A model generated the notes under the pieces. That model saw only the letters and a list, made by a program, of their open reading frames with translations, did not search any database and had not been told where the DNA came from. The position numbers and the translations under genes were made by a program. Shown here in pieces: positions 50,205-61,135 of a DNA stretch of 64,000 bases. Position 1 is the stretch's first letter. Each line of letters opens with the position of its first letter. The stretch covers positions 4,973,001-5,037,000 of the forward strand of contig NC_065875.1 in assembly GCF_933775445.1 (NCBI RefSeq). Reading direction: 5' to 3'. The DNA is from Argentina anserina. Taxonomy: Eukaryota > Streptophyta > Magnoliopsida > Rosales > Rosaceae.

Positions 50205-51233
50205 TCTAATGTATAATTGAAAATGTTGTGACTTCTGAGTGAGCGCTCTATTCTAATTTATTTCTAAGTTCAGAAACAAGAAACCAACAGAAGTCATTTG
50301 TTATATAAGTTGAAATTAGGAGACTCTAGATTAGTGTGTTATTATTATATTTTATAATGTATTTGTACATTATATCATGCGCAGTGTATTGTATGCATGA
50401 AAATATAACAAGATACACTGCAGCCTGCAGGATACCAATTATATTCTCAAATGATTTAAGCAGAAACACACGAGCGAAGAGCATAGTAGGGTTGATAGCG
50501 GCTGTACGTGTGCAGACTCTGAGGGTATGGGGCAGCTTTGATTAATGATGGTAGAATCCAGCTACGAATCTCATGGCCTCATCTCACTCTTGTGATAAAG
50601 AATTCTCTCAATTGCATAGGCTGTGCATGATTGTTTCAGCATATACGGTTAACATGTCCCTCACCAGCAGTGACACCATGCAACCATCAGAAGCTCTTGA
50701 TTTGAAGCCATTTAAGGGCATGGGTCCGTGGTTCATGTTCGTAATAACAAATTTTGAATAAATTCTTATAGTTTTGTTTCGTTTTCATTGCCAATTTAAA
50801 TTAGATAGTTCATATGAGATATGGGAAGAAACTAACAAGTTTTTGTATAAAAATATCTCACTTATGCCTTCTTTAAACATCAAATGGCATAAAACGCTGG
50901 AACACCCGGACGAGTATCATTGTGTGTTCGACAATGCTCATCCTAAATTGTATTTGAATATAGGTGTTTTCAATTTTGTTAGAATTAAATTAGGTAACAA
51001 TTATTAGTTTTCATGCGAAGGAGAACAAATAAATATCAAGTGTTAAAATGACCTGTGTTATATGTGAAACATTAAAAGAGAACAAATCATTCACTCCCTA
51101 TGTTCACATTCTGATCATCATCGAAACAATTGCAATAATAAGATCAAAACCCTCTGATCCAAGTATCTAATCCAAATAAAATGAGCTAATCAAGTACACT
51201 AAATTATTCTAGAAGAATAAGAATATCTCTACA
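50205..51233 (+). repeat. Direct duplication, copy 2 (about 1.0 kb)
   Basis: Partner of 45850-46955, same orientation, offset about 4.3 kb. It ends about 340 bp from the ATL stop codon. Both copies keep the same order of conserved words to the final ctaaattattctagaagaataagaat-type sequence. Confidence 0.88.
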
Positions 51234-51572
51234 CATGCAAAATGGCCAACACCCAAAACCCAAAGTACAATTTTTTCTGTATCAGAAAATCCACGTGCCG
51301 TCTCGGCGTCCGTGGTTGTCTGGAATATCTATCCCTCTGCCTGTGTATCTAATTTTCTAACTTCTAGCGCCAACCATCCTTTCCCATCTATTTCAAACAA
51401 TTATCACGCTACGACAACTCTCCCCCGATTCCACTTCACTTCACTTCCCCAGAACCCGAAACAATCAGAAACCCTTTTGGAACTTACCGGGTTGTGCACT
51501 TGTCGCCTTTCATATCTCACCTCTCCGTCGTCTTGTGTATAACTAAACACAAAAGGGTTGAGAGAGAGGAAC

Positions 51573-53039
51573 TCAACCGGTGGGTACAGTCGACGGTAAT
51601 GGCGGTGGAGGTGGCGGAGGAGGAGTTTTTTGGCGATCTGGCCGTACAGGTGGCGGTAGCCGTGAGTGGTGGGACGAAATCCAGGCCACCCACCTGGAAG
51701 CGAGTTTGAGCTGTCGCTGTTGCTGCCGGTTTTGGTTTTGGGTTTGGCTCCGGTGATTAGTGTTGGTATTATTATGATGATTGCTGCTTCTGTCATTACT
51801 ACCGCTCCCTCTGCTCGCGAACCTGCTCAGCCCCGTGATTTCCGACACGCTTCTCTCACTTATTACGCCTCTGCCACTCCCACTCCCCCCATTAATAACG
51901 GCCCCATTGCCACTGCGCGACGCTACCTCACCCTGCTGCTGCCGCTGACGTGTCACGTCGCTATCGCTCATGATCATTTCCGACTGCAGGTACAGAAGAT
52001 CCGAGGCCTCCACGTCGCTCCACCGCTGGTTCACGCCGTTACTGTTTCCGTTATTGTTACCGGTGTTGCTTGATCTTGGGGAGGAGACTATGATTCTGTG
52101 CTCTAGTCGTGTTTTCTCTTGCGGTAAAAGAAGGCCGTCTTTTCTCGGACGGTCGATGCCTCCGGCGGCGGAGGTGGAGGTGGAGGTGGGTTCGGTCTTT
52201 TTCCGGAACCAGGTCCAGCTGTCGAAGGACCGCCGGAAGGAGGATGTATTGTCGTTGGAGGAGCCGGGCTGCCGCTCCAAGGCGGACGAGTGGCGGCCGG
52301 AGACGCGGCGGAAGCCAGGGTGGCTGCTGTCGTTTTCGATGTCGATGACAACGTCGTTTTGGTGCGGCGGAGCGGGAGTCTGGGGGTGGCTGCTGTTCTG
52401 GTGGGGGAGGAAGCGGGTCTCTTCGATGAGGAGAATGTCTTCCGGGTCGACCCGGTAGCGACAGAGCGGGCAGGTCGAGTGGGCGTCGAGCCACGTGTCG
52501 ACGCATTCCACGTGGAAGGCGTGCTTGCATTTCGGTAGGAGGCGGAGGACCTCGGTGGGCTCGAACCGGGTCAGGCAGACAGCGCATTCCAGCCCGTCCT
52601 TGTGCCCGCGGAGCGACCCAAACCGGAAGACCGGGAGGGACTCGACGACGGTGCGGTCGATGCCAGAGTTTTTACGGAGCGCCGCAGCGCGGGGAGGGCC
52701 GCCGGAGGAGTTGACGACGAAGCTGCCGCGCTTGCAGTGCTTGGCGTAGAGGAGGAGGAGGAAAGTGAGGGTGAAGAGCGTGGTGAGGACTCCGACGATG
52801 ACGATTATGCTGGGGCGGAAGGAGTTGGGCTTGATGGCGGAGTCCACGGTGTCTTCATCGCTAGGCGGCGAGGCTGGGAAGGTGGTGGCAATGTCGCCGA
52901 GTTTGGGGCTGTCGGGGTCGGCATTGGAGGGTGTGGAGAGAAAAGAGAGGAGTGTGATTAGAAAAAGAACAAAGAAAGCGGCGGAGGAGGAGGAGGCGGC
53001 GGCGGTGGGCTTGAGAGAGAGAAAAAGAAAGCAGCCCAT
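51573..53039 (-). CDS. ATL-family RING-H2 E3 ubiquitin ligase
   Basis: Intronless, 488 aa, as most ATLs. An N-terminal hydrophobic signal segment (about 18-36) is followed by an acidic spacer and one membrane helix (about 75-99). The GLD-type motif GIDRTVVESLPVFRF spans about 126-140. The RING-H2 finger is at 152-193 (C-x2-C-x14-C-x1-H-x2-H-x2-C-x10-C-x2-C) with the ATL-typical Trp in DTWLDAH and Pro after the seventh ligand (CPLC). The long C-terminal tail is Ser/Asn-rich and ends in a Pro run. The finger and following RVDPEDILLI resemble the ATL41-43 group. It should work at a membrane with an E2 to ubiquitinate unknown targets. The upstream in-frame start at 53234 would bury the signal segment, so 53039 is preferred. 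Confidence 0.95.
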   Translation of the reverse strand: MGCFLFLSLKPTAAASSSSAAFFVLFLITLLSFLSTPSNADPDSPKLGDIATTFPASPPSDEDTVDSAIKPNSFRPSIIVIVGVLTTLFTLTFLLLLYAKHCKRGSFVVNSSGGPPRAAALRKNSGIDRTVVESLPVFRFGSLRGHKDGLECAVCLTRFEPTEVLRLLPKCKHAFHVECVDTWLDAHSTCPLCRYRVDPEDILLIEETRFLPHQNSSHPQTPAPPHQNDVVIDIENDSSHPGFRRVSGRHSSALERQPGSSNDNTSSFRRSFDSWTWFRKKTEPTSTSTSAAGGIDRPRKDGLLLPQEKTRLEHRIIVSSPRSSNTGNNNGNSNGVNQRWSDVEASDLLYLQSEMIMSDSDVTRQRQQQGEVASRSGNGAVINGGSGSGRGVISERSVSEITGLSRFASRGSGSNDRSSNHHNNTNTNHRSQTQNQNRQQQRQLKLASRWVAWISSHHSRLPPPVRPDRQKTPPPPPPPPLPSTVPTG

Positions 53040-53800
53040 TTTGGTTGGGAGGGACAGAAATTGAAGGAAGTAGAGAAAGAAAGAAAGAAGAAGAGGAAAG
53101 GTGTGAGAGGGTGAGAGGATTTGTAGATTTTGATGGCGGAAAATGAGGGCTGGGGCCTCTGGCTTTTTTGGTGATTCTGAGATTCTTGTCCAAACGTACA
53201 AACAAAACCAGACAAAGGCATCAATATATCTCATCCCACATTATCATTTTTCCCATTTCTTTTCTTCTATTGGATGGAACTGGAATAATTACTTGCATAA
53301 TTGAAGAAAGCTCCATGGGTGGCCTAACAAGGACAGAAGACAGTAACGGAACCTGAGAGGAGGGTTTTGATGAAGAAGATGGATCAACCGGAGGCACAAT
53401 ATCGACGTGACGGATTGAGCACGACGTGACGTTCCAGACCGGTGATTGAGCACGAAATTAAGCGACGCGACGTCCGACCGGTGATTTGATCGTTACGGTA
53501 ACAGAAACATGTGACGCATCAGGCATGTATGTGACCAACAACGGACAATGGCACAAGGTTGATGATATGGCCCCGGTGACCTTTTTGGTTGAGGGAGGCT
53601 AGGCTGGGGATTTTGTGGGTGCAGATATATAGATGGATCATTCTAGTTTGAGGACACCATGCTTTTTCTCTTCTATTCTGGGATGGGATATATGTGTCCG
53701 TTTTATTCTGCAGAGCTATGTTGCGTAGTATCACCTTCTGTTATATATAGATGCTGCTAGACCTAACATGATGGGTCGACACTGTTGCAGTAGTCAATTT
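53040..53800. other. ATL upstream region
   Basis: A GA-rich stretch (on plus) at 53040-53110 is probably the ATL 5' UTR. An imperfect pair ttgagcacga...gaccggtgatt lies at 53417-53486. No gene seen. Confidence 0.45.
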
Positions 53801-54990
53801 CAATTTGACTGAATCTTGAACTCAGTAAATGCATGTGGTTGAATTTGGTAACAAATTTTCTTTATTTGAACCTTGAATTTAGATGAACCTACAAGGTTGC
53901 ATTTGTTTGAAGGTTATGTCACTAGGTGGGGACTCTACAAATCTACAGGTCTACAACCAAGGTGACTAATACAATGCGTATCCAGGAGTACAACTACGGG
54001 CGTATTGTCAAGAAAAATCAGATCTGGTTTCTTGTGTGGTCAATTTTACGATGAAATTCAATTTGCCCTTGTTTGTATAGATTTCAAAATTTGTAAACTA
54101 TCAGTGTAACTCATGTAAAATACTTGAATGTGATGTAACCATCAAAACGCACCAACAATGTCAGGTAGTAATTACTTCTTATTTATGTATTGGGTAAAAT
54201 TGAATTAGATATATAGATAGTATTGAGCAATAGTAGTGGTACACCAGACTGATTCATATAATCTCTTTCCGAGTTATTATGATTGTGAGGGTTAGTACCA
54301 CATGAATTCTCTAGGAGACTAGTGTGACTACAATTCAACTACTAGCAGCATATGACCAACAAATGCCAACTCGATCCGACATGGAACCTGATATCTACCC
54401 CAGTGTTATTTATGAGCACATGATGTCATATCACTCATACGTCCAGCTTCTGTCAATCCATTATTCCAAGTAATCTCAGATGATCTTTTAGGTTACTTGA
54501 TGTGATGATGGTTGAAATTTTGAATTTAGAAAATGCATATATTGTAGTTGAATGATAACAAAAAAAAAACAATTTCTTTTTATCGGAGCAAAGTTACAAG
54601 AGAATTTTGAAAAAAAAATCAGGAATTCAACTACGCATGCGCATAAATTCGGCAGAAATTCGGATATGGTTTCGTGTGTCGTTAATTTTATGCAAATGCT
54701 TAATTTAACAGTAGTGATAAAATTTCAATCCAACTTGTGGTACTCTCAATTGTATCGAACTTGTGGTACCACCCGGATGTTGAAAATGTAATTCATGTTA
54801 CCTCTTCCAAGTAAATGTGTACGTTGGTACCACATGAATCCTCAATGAGACTCTCTTGACCACAATACAATTATTAGTAACATATGTATGACCAGCAAAT
54901 GCCAACTCCGACTTGGGACCTGATATATACTACCCTAGTTATCAATGAGCACATGATGTTGTTTCTCATTTTTTCCACCTTGTTCTCTTA
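53800..54990 (+). repeat. Diverged tandem duplication (about 0.5-0.65 kb units)
   Basis: 53800-54430 and 54500-54985 share an ordered set of words: aaatgcatgtgg/aaatgcatatat, gatctggtttcttgtgt/gatatggtttcgtgtgt, taccacatgaatt/taccacatgaatc, atgaccaacaaatgccaact/atgaccagcaaatgccaact, and gagcacatgatgt in both. It is non-coding in either frame. Confidence 0.7.
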
Positions 54991-55059
54991 ATCCTAGTAC
55001 TCTCAATTGATGGTCTAAACTATAACCCTAATAAATTTGAAAATTGCATCTCATTTCAA

Positions 55060-55215
55060 ACATATCCATAGAGTAATGGTGTGGCTCATCATCTTGCAAA
55101 ATGGGCATTGCTTGTAATACTTTCAGCTCTCCTCTCCTGTTCTTAGAGGATTTGCTACAAACTGATGTAAACTTGGCTTCTTGATTAATATATTTACGTT
55201 TCTTCTATAAAAAAA
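55060..55215 (+). mobile_element. LINE 3' remnant (RNase H tail)
   Basis: One frame reads NGVAHHLAKWAL (about 55075-55111), the conserved end of plant LINE RNase H-like domains. It is followed by a short 3' stretch and an A run near 55208. Upstream pol sequence is missing. Confidence 0.5.
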
Positions 55216-55519
55216 ATATTTGGTTGATAAGCTTTTAGGAAAACTGGAGATCGGTTGATGCCATGACGATATCATAATTATTCTCCGAAACTTTTGAACA
55301 CAAGATTGGTTCCTACAAATGACGATAAAATAATTTTGTTGAATGCTATCATATCATGGTATCGATCACTGTGATACCAACCAACTCACTTATGATGCTC
55401 AACTCATGAAGGATATAGAGAAGAGTAGCATCATATATAACATAGTATTGTACATTTGTTTTTGCAAATGAGTCCCTACCTTTGTAATTGTGTGAACATG
55501 GCATGCATTGTCCAACTTC

Positions 55520-55600
55520 TTAATTCTTATAATCTGGACACTTATTTTTTTCACCTTCACACTGTTTTTTGTTGTCATCACAAACACCAAAACATTGACA
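55520..55600 (-). other. Short Cys-rich reading, possible broken peptide gene
   Basis: On minus, 26 codons give CQCFGVCDDNKKQCEGEKNK and then CPDYKN to a stop, with a stop also just upstream. It could be one exon of a decayed Cys-rich peptide. Not recognised. Confidence 0.2.
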
Positions 55601-55832
55601 AGATATCACTCAAGCTTCCAAACAAATTTTAATCATCTAGTTTGAATAAAGATCAAACACTTCTCTACCCAAAACTTTGTTCGTGATTGAAAGCAAACAT
55701 GGTTGGTGTTGACTCTTTTCTTGTTCCGAACTTGATCAAGTTTCCTTTGTTGGTCCTACGACAACTTGATATTAGCCGGCTCAATTAGTTGTACAAGGCT
55801 TCTCCAATGACTTACAAAGCATTACATATATT

Positions 55833-55948
55833 CTATGTAGTACGGATACGGACACGAGTGTCCATATTTGATACAATTTGATATGCGAACACGGCAAATA
55901 AAATTTTTGTTAGACACAGACACGTTAATTATAATTATATTTAAATAA

Positions 55949-55986
<38 letters not shown>

Positions 55987-56892
55987 CTAAATGAAAAAAA
56001 TATATAAGCAATATTATTGTAATTTACAACGCATTAACCTAATGCTATCAATATCATTGAAGTGATAAGCCGTGTTAATATTATCAAATATAAGATATCG
56101 ATGCTTCTGGGGTTTGAACTCCTTGTCTACTCTTAATATTGTTAACAACCTCATATCCTCAGGATATCTATTATTGTACAACCTATTGCCAAGCCAATTT
56201 CATCTTTATTGTACAACCTATTGCCAAGCCAATTTCATCTTATCAGCTACTCCTTCCCCATTTTTATCATTTTGTTTATAAATTATAATCTCTAAAAAAA
56301 CATTTAAAAAAACTTGAACAAATGTGGGTCTGGTTCTTTGTAAAGCAATTTGGGCCTCATTAGGTTGATTCGTGAAAAAGCCCAGATATCGAGACATGGA
56401 GCTAGGGTTTTAAACCCTTAAGAGACATGTTTATAGTCGCCGAAGAGAAAGAGTTTTGGAGGCAGCAGCAACAGCATTCTATGAACACTCACAACCCACA
56501 ACCGTCTCTCTTATTCTTTCTCCCATCCCCACACATTGACTCTTGATCCCCTGCAACACTTTACATGGTGTATCTGCCATTTTTATGATGCATTGGTTTT
56601 CAAAGTCTTGAGCTTTTGTTGATTTTTTATTATCGGTTTTACTGTTTGCTTGGTGTTTGTTTTGTTGTGTGGAAAACAATATCATCAGTACAGGTTATGG
56701 GGAGAGCTCACCCAACTGAGATCAAAGAAGTTTGGGAAAACCACATCCTCTACTTATTTGCGTGTCCAGTCAGGAGACACACGTGTGACATCGTGCCCAA
56801 ACTTAGTACGCGTGTCCAGACTTATCCGAGCATATCCGTGTCCGTGTTGGACACGCGATACGTGGGCAAAGAGATGTGTATGTGCTACATAG
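55833..56892. mobile_element. hAT-like element carrying a host-like promoter and 5' exon
   Basis: It starts CTATGTAGTACGG and ends GTGCTACATAG, with GGACACG-type words in both ends. The 8-bp duplication catatatt is exact (55825-55832, 56893-56900). Inside, 56340-56430 looks like a plant housekeeping promoter: TTGGGCC, AAGCCCA (site II) and agggtttt (telo-box-like). A leader and an acceptor (agtacag at about 56693) before an ATG at 56697 (MGRAHPTEIKEVW) suggest captured gene 5' sequence. The host gene is not identified. Confidence 0.75.
56171..56240. repeat. Perfect 35-bp tandem duplication
   Basis: The unit starting ttattgtacaacctattgcc occurs twice head to tail inside the hAT element, without mismatch, so it is recent. 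Confidence 0.92.
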
Positions 56893-56900
56893 CATATATT

Positions 56901-57642
56901 TCATGAATAGAGTATGGCTGGCGCTCTAACAAACTATAATAATTTTCTTTAGAATATGTGTATTAGTGATCATTTGGTGCTCCTCAGTACAATTATTGAA
57001 TTAGATGATTCCAGTTCTTTTTTTTTTCTGAATTACTTCTCTTGTATACATTCAAATAAGGGGAAGCAAGCATACCTCTATTCTTCAATGAAAAACATTT
57101 GAAACAGGTCACAAAGATAATCAATTTCTTAGATCATCAATAAAAAACGAGATTGCACATCAAGGAATAACCCTTCTAGATCAAGAAATAACCCTTCTAG
57201 ATCAAGAAATAGGTAACCATTTCATGGTATCAACAAGTGATGCATTGAAACTATTAGACACTACAGTATTATACGTATACACATTTTGTTTTCGAGAAAC
57301 TGACTTTCATTGATGAAATTTATATAGAATCATTACTTTGCAATACAATGGAAAATATGTATGACCCTTCCTCTATAATACAAAAACACAAACTGTGTTG
57401 GCTGATTACATATCCTAGTCTTTCCCATGTTATGTCTCCCAACCATCTAGCATTTCATTTGAATCAATTAAGAGGGACTGTTTAATTTAGCTTACATGTA
57501 AACACTTTTGGATAAAGTATGGGGCCAATAATGCCACCAAAGCCCAATATCCTTAATTAGAGTATAAATAGTTACGAAATAGGAAACCCAAAGATTATAT
57601 TATGAAAAAAATTCAGTACCTGAATTATGGGGGCAAGTTCAA
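56901..57642. other. Intergenic, no gene seen
   Basis: AT-rich. A short perfect tandem of about 21 bp, aacccttctagatcaagaaat, is at about 57168-57210. Confidence 0.5.
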
Positions 57643-59902
57643 TGTGGTATCATGATCAGTTCGATTACTCGACATCAATATTAATCATGTAATCGTCGTT
57701 AGTAGTATAAAGCAAGAGGGTATCGTTCACAAACCGAGGATCCATCCAGGGCAAAGAATCACAAATATTTAACAATGAATTCACAAAGAGATATAAAATT
57801 TTAAAGATATAGGATTGGATCAAACATAAAATATAAAACCTAAACTAATATATACATGTGATCAACCAACCAAACACAAAAATCACCAAACAAAATGTCA
57901 CAAGTAGCTTTGAAAATCATAATCTCATCCTATGCAAACACCGAGCCTTAGCGGACAAGTATTGAGTGAACAAACAACAACCTAATGCCCAACTAGGTTA
58001 CTTAGCGCATCTCTAACTCGAAACATGGCCTGATAATCCTATCTTAGCGCTTAGAAATTACAAGGTAACATGTCATTCTCAATCTTACTACTTCATTGAT
58101 TCATCTCTTATCTAATTACTTAGCGCATCTTAGATAACAACCGGATCATGGTTAATTCCTAGTGATTACTAACAAGTCAAGCATGTCACTTACTTTAACA
58201 AGTTAACAAGAACACTTAAGAATTCTATATGCAAAATTAACTTAGCGCCTTGAATCACATATAGTTAACGCATAAGAAAGAGAATCATTAAATTATTGAA
58301 TTATAAACTCACGACATCTACATAGGAATCATAGAAAACAAAATCAGAACTACTTTATAACATCTTGCAAAATCGTAAACTACATATGAGTATTCCACAA
58401 ATTCAGAACTAGCCAAAAATAGAAACACAACATCACACAAAGAATCCAAACCAAAAACATAAGTGAAGAAGTAACGAGTTACACTTTCTAAATCTCCTTA
58501 GCGGTATTTAAACAAGGTAACACGACTTCAACTTGAATGGAAATCCTAGGCGCATTGCTTTGGATCGAATGGAATGAAAGGAAGATGGTGTTTTCGGCTT
58601 GAATGGCTTTGAGGATGATGAGTATTGTTTAAGGTAGAGCTTTGGCTAATCTTGTGAGCAAGGTTGATGATATTTTTCTGTGGAAATAAGGTGCTATATA
58701 TAGAGGAAAAAACCCAAGGGAGGCTGGCCACAAAGTCCACAAAGTCGAAACCAAATTGGTTTATGTTTCCTAGATTTTTTTCAATTCGGCAGAGCTGACC
58801 TTTGTGCCTTGTTGTTACCATAACTTTCTCTAGAAAATAGATATTAAGGTGATTCCAACGAAATTTGAAAATAGACTTTCGTAGTTTTCCATCCATATAT
58901 CATACATTGTCTGATTCATTGTGAGTTGTCTAGGGGAGCCCGTCAAAGTTGGATGACCTGCACTGCCAGAATTCTGATTCTGATAAGGATTGGACATTAA
59001 TTGCATATCTTCTTCCTCCTTTAAGGCTGATTTCTTTTGCACGAATTTCTTCCTTTGAATTAGGGAGGCAGCAAGAGTCTTAATTGTTGCAGCCTTGTTT
59101 GAATTTTCTTACCTCTTCTCATTTATTTGTTGCATGTCTTCTTTGACTTTCTCACCTCTTCTCATTTATTTGCTGCATGCCTTCTTTGACATTCTTTGGT
59201 GCAAAAATTTATGGTGATTCTAATATATATTCATGCCTTTATATATAAGAGAAACAAGGTCCAAACTTTCCCTCACAGCTCTTGGATCAAAAGCAAATCA
59301 ATGACTGAGATAATTCTGTCAAGCTCACTAGACCTCCGAGGAATGATTCTATCATATCTCCCTATATATCTTCTAATTCGATCTGAGCTGTATAGGGGAG
59401 CCCGTCAAAGTTGGACTACGAATCTTGACAGCTTTCTCATTCTTGCATGGATTGGGCTTCTAAGTACATATCTTATTCTATTTAATAGTTCTAATTTATA
59501 TGCACGAAAATATCTTCATATACACCTTGGAAATCCATATCCAACTTGGTTTTAGAATCCAACTCCCAATAAGAAACCATCAATGATGCACGCCCTCTCC
59601 TTTTTCCTTGCGCAACTAGGATTGTTTTCCTTCTCCACATGAATTTGTATTTCTTAATAATAATAAGTACGTTAGAAACAAAGAAATAAGAAAGGATGAA
59701 TCCTACTCGAACAAGGAATCATATCTCAACAAGGATTCTTAACACTTAGCACGATTTCATCATCAATTCACTCATAATCGATATAAGCTCTACCTAGACA
59801 CTTATTCATACAAAAGAAACTAAAACATACTAAATAAGATGTAACAAAGAGTAAGAATATGACATAAACACATTAAGAACGTCACACTTTGCGCTCCTAT
59901 CA
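57643..59902 (-). mobile_element. Second Tat-like LTR (about 2.26 kb)
   Basis: On minus it starts TGATAGGAGCGCAAAGTG at 59902, matching the LTR start at 1750, and shares gacgttcttaa and tcgttagta near the other end. A TATA-like box (gctatatatagagg on plus) is at about 58692-58705. The low-coordinate edge is set by comparison with the first LTR and is approximate. No primer-binding site follows it, and the flanks tatcc and ttcaa do not match, so it is a solo LTR with lost duplication or a truncated copy. Its U3 is about 700 bp longer than that of the first LTR. Confidence 0.65.
58920..59560. repeat. Repeats in the U3 of the second Tat-like LTR
   Basis: taggggagcccgtcaaagtt occurs at about 58931 and 59395 within longer diverged copies about 463 bp apart. 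Between them a 43-bp unit (acctcttctcatttatttg...) is tandemly doubled at 59111-59190. Confidence 0.8.
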
Positions 59903-59915
59903 TATCCATATTTAT

Positions 59916-61112
59916 AAAACTATCACTGTGGTACCTAAACTCATTATTTGTTATCAACTAGGGACCATAGGCCATCTTTCCGGCACATAGTCGTCTGTTT
60001 GATCACGTGCAAGGCACGTGCCTATTTAAAAAAGAACATATCCGACCCCCTTCTCACTCGATTCATGCTTTCATGGCTGCCAAGGAGCTCGACGACATGA
60101 ACAAACCGAGCATGGAGGGAGCTCGGCCACCGCATTCTGGGTGCCCTCATTTTCCTTTTACTCTGATACGACTTGGGCGTCAATTTAGATCTCATGATAA
60201 ACATGTTGTTGTTAGAGAAGTCACCATGCTGGTGATGATGATGAGCTTTGATCCCAACCCCAACTCCGACTACACATTAGTGTTGATGCTGCAACTACTA
60301 TTGTTGATGCTGATGATGATTTAGATATTGCAAGTGTTGTTGAGGTGCACTCTAAGATTGTCCATAGTTATCCCGTTAAACCTTGATTCAAACCCTCCTC
60401 TGACTCCCATGGAAACACCACCGGGTCTGAAGGGCGCAACATGAGATAGATACGACGGCGTTTGGTAGAAGCAAAGATTGCAAGTAGCAATTGCAGATGA
60501 ATCTAAACTAGGAGAAGTAAAGGCAAATGATCAATTAGCTGCTGCTGCAGAAGTGGTGTTGTAGACTGGTATTCCCTTGATGGGTTTCATTCCTAGTTCA
60601 GCCACATCAAGCATGGAAAGGCCGTGACTTATGTTGTTGTGCTTTTAGGCCATTGTTGCTGCTGCTTGATGCTGATCTCTACGAAGTAACTGGATTTCAT
60701 CATCTTCCATGATGTGTTGTTGCCACTCTCGGCCTCCGAAGCACTTGTGGGATTTGCAAGGGAGAGCTCAGTGTCTGTGGCGAGGGGAGGAGGAGCAGTA
60801 GCTTCAATGTCACTATGGGATTTGACCCGACTTCTATCGTGGGCGTTGGTGTTGTCTCTACACCGCCATATGTTGAAGGTCATAGAGTATGTAGGTTCGT
60901 TCGAAGAAAATTGGGAATCGAGTCGGTGGAGGTTTGATTTTGACTTGATTTTGAGAGAACAGTCGAATCTATCATTTTTTTTAAATAGGCACGTACATCG
61001 CACGTGATCAAAATTCCCTTTATTTAGTAAGTGCCCTCTTACTAACGGCAAATGACATCCGGCCTCTCATCGAAGGCGAACAATTAGTTTGGTTACTACG
61101 TTGATAATTTTA
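59916..61112. mobile_element. Inverted-repeat element with G-box ends
   Basis: The left arm (about 59916-60036) and right arm (about 60966-61112) are inverted copies. The clearest part is tttgatcacgtgc...acgtgcctatttaaaaaa on the left against the complement of ttaaataggcacgta...gcacgtgatcaaa on the right. Weaker matching (atcactgtggtacctaaact) extends outward. The ends and target duplication could not be fixed. Interior open frames (60007-60324 plus, 61051-60629 minus) begin inside the arms and are unrecognised. Confidence 0.6.
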
Positions 61113-61135
61113 AAGTTGAATATTTTATTGAATTC

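Noticed and set aside
45850..51233. An LTR retrotransposon with the direct duplication as its LTRs
   Set aside because: Copies lack TG/CA ends, no primer-binding site or purine tract adjoins them, no gag or pol lies between, and three separate insertions fill the spacer.
51666..53224. Many open frames of 70-176 codons overlapping the ATL gene
   Set aside because: Shadows of a GC-rich coding sequence; only the frame with signal segment, membrane helix, GLD motif and RING-H2 is kept.
57643..59902. Complete solo LTR with target duplication
   Set aside because: The flanks (ttcaa, tatcc) do not match and the low-coordinate edge is only inferred, so completeness is not claimed.
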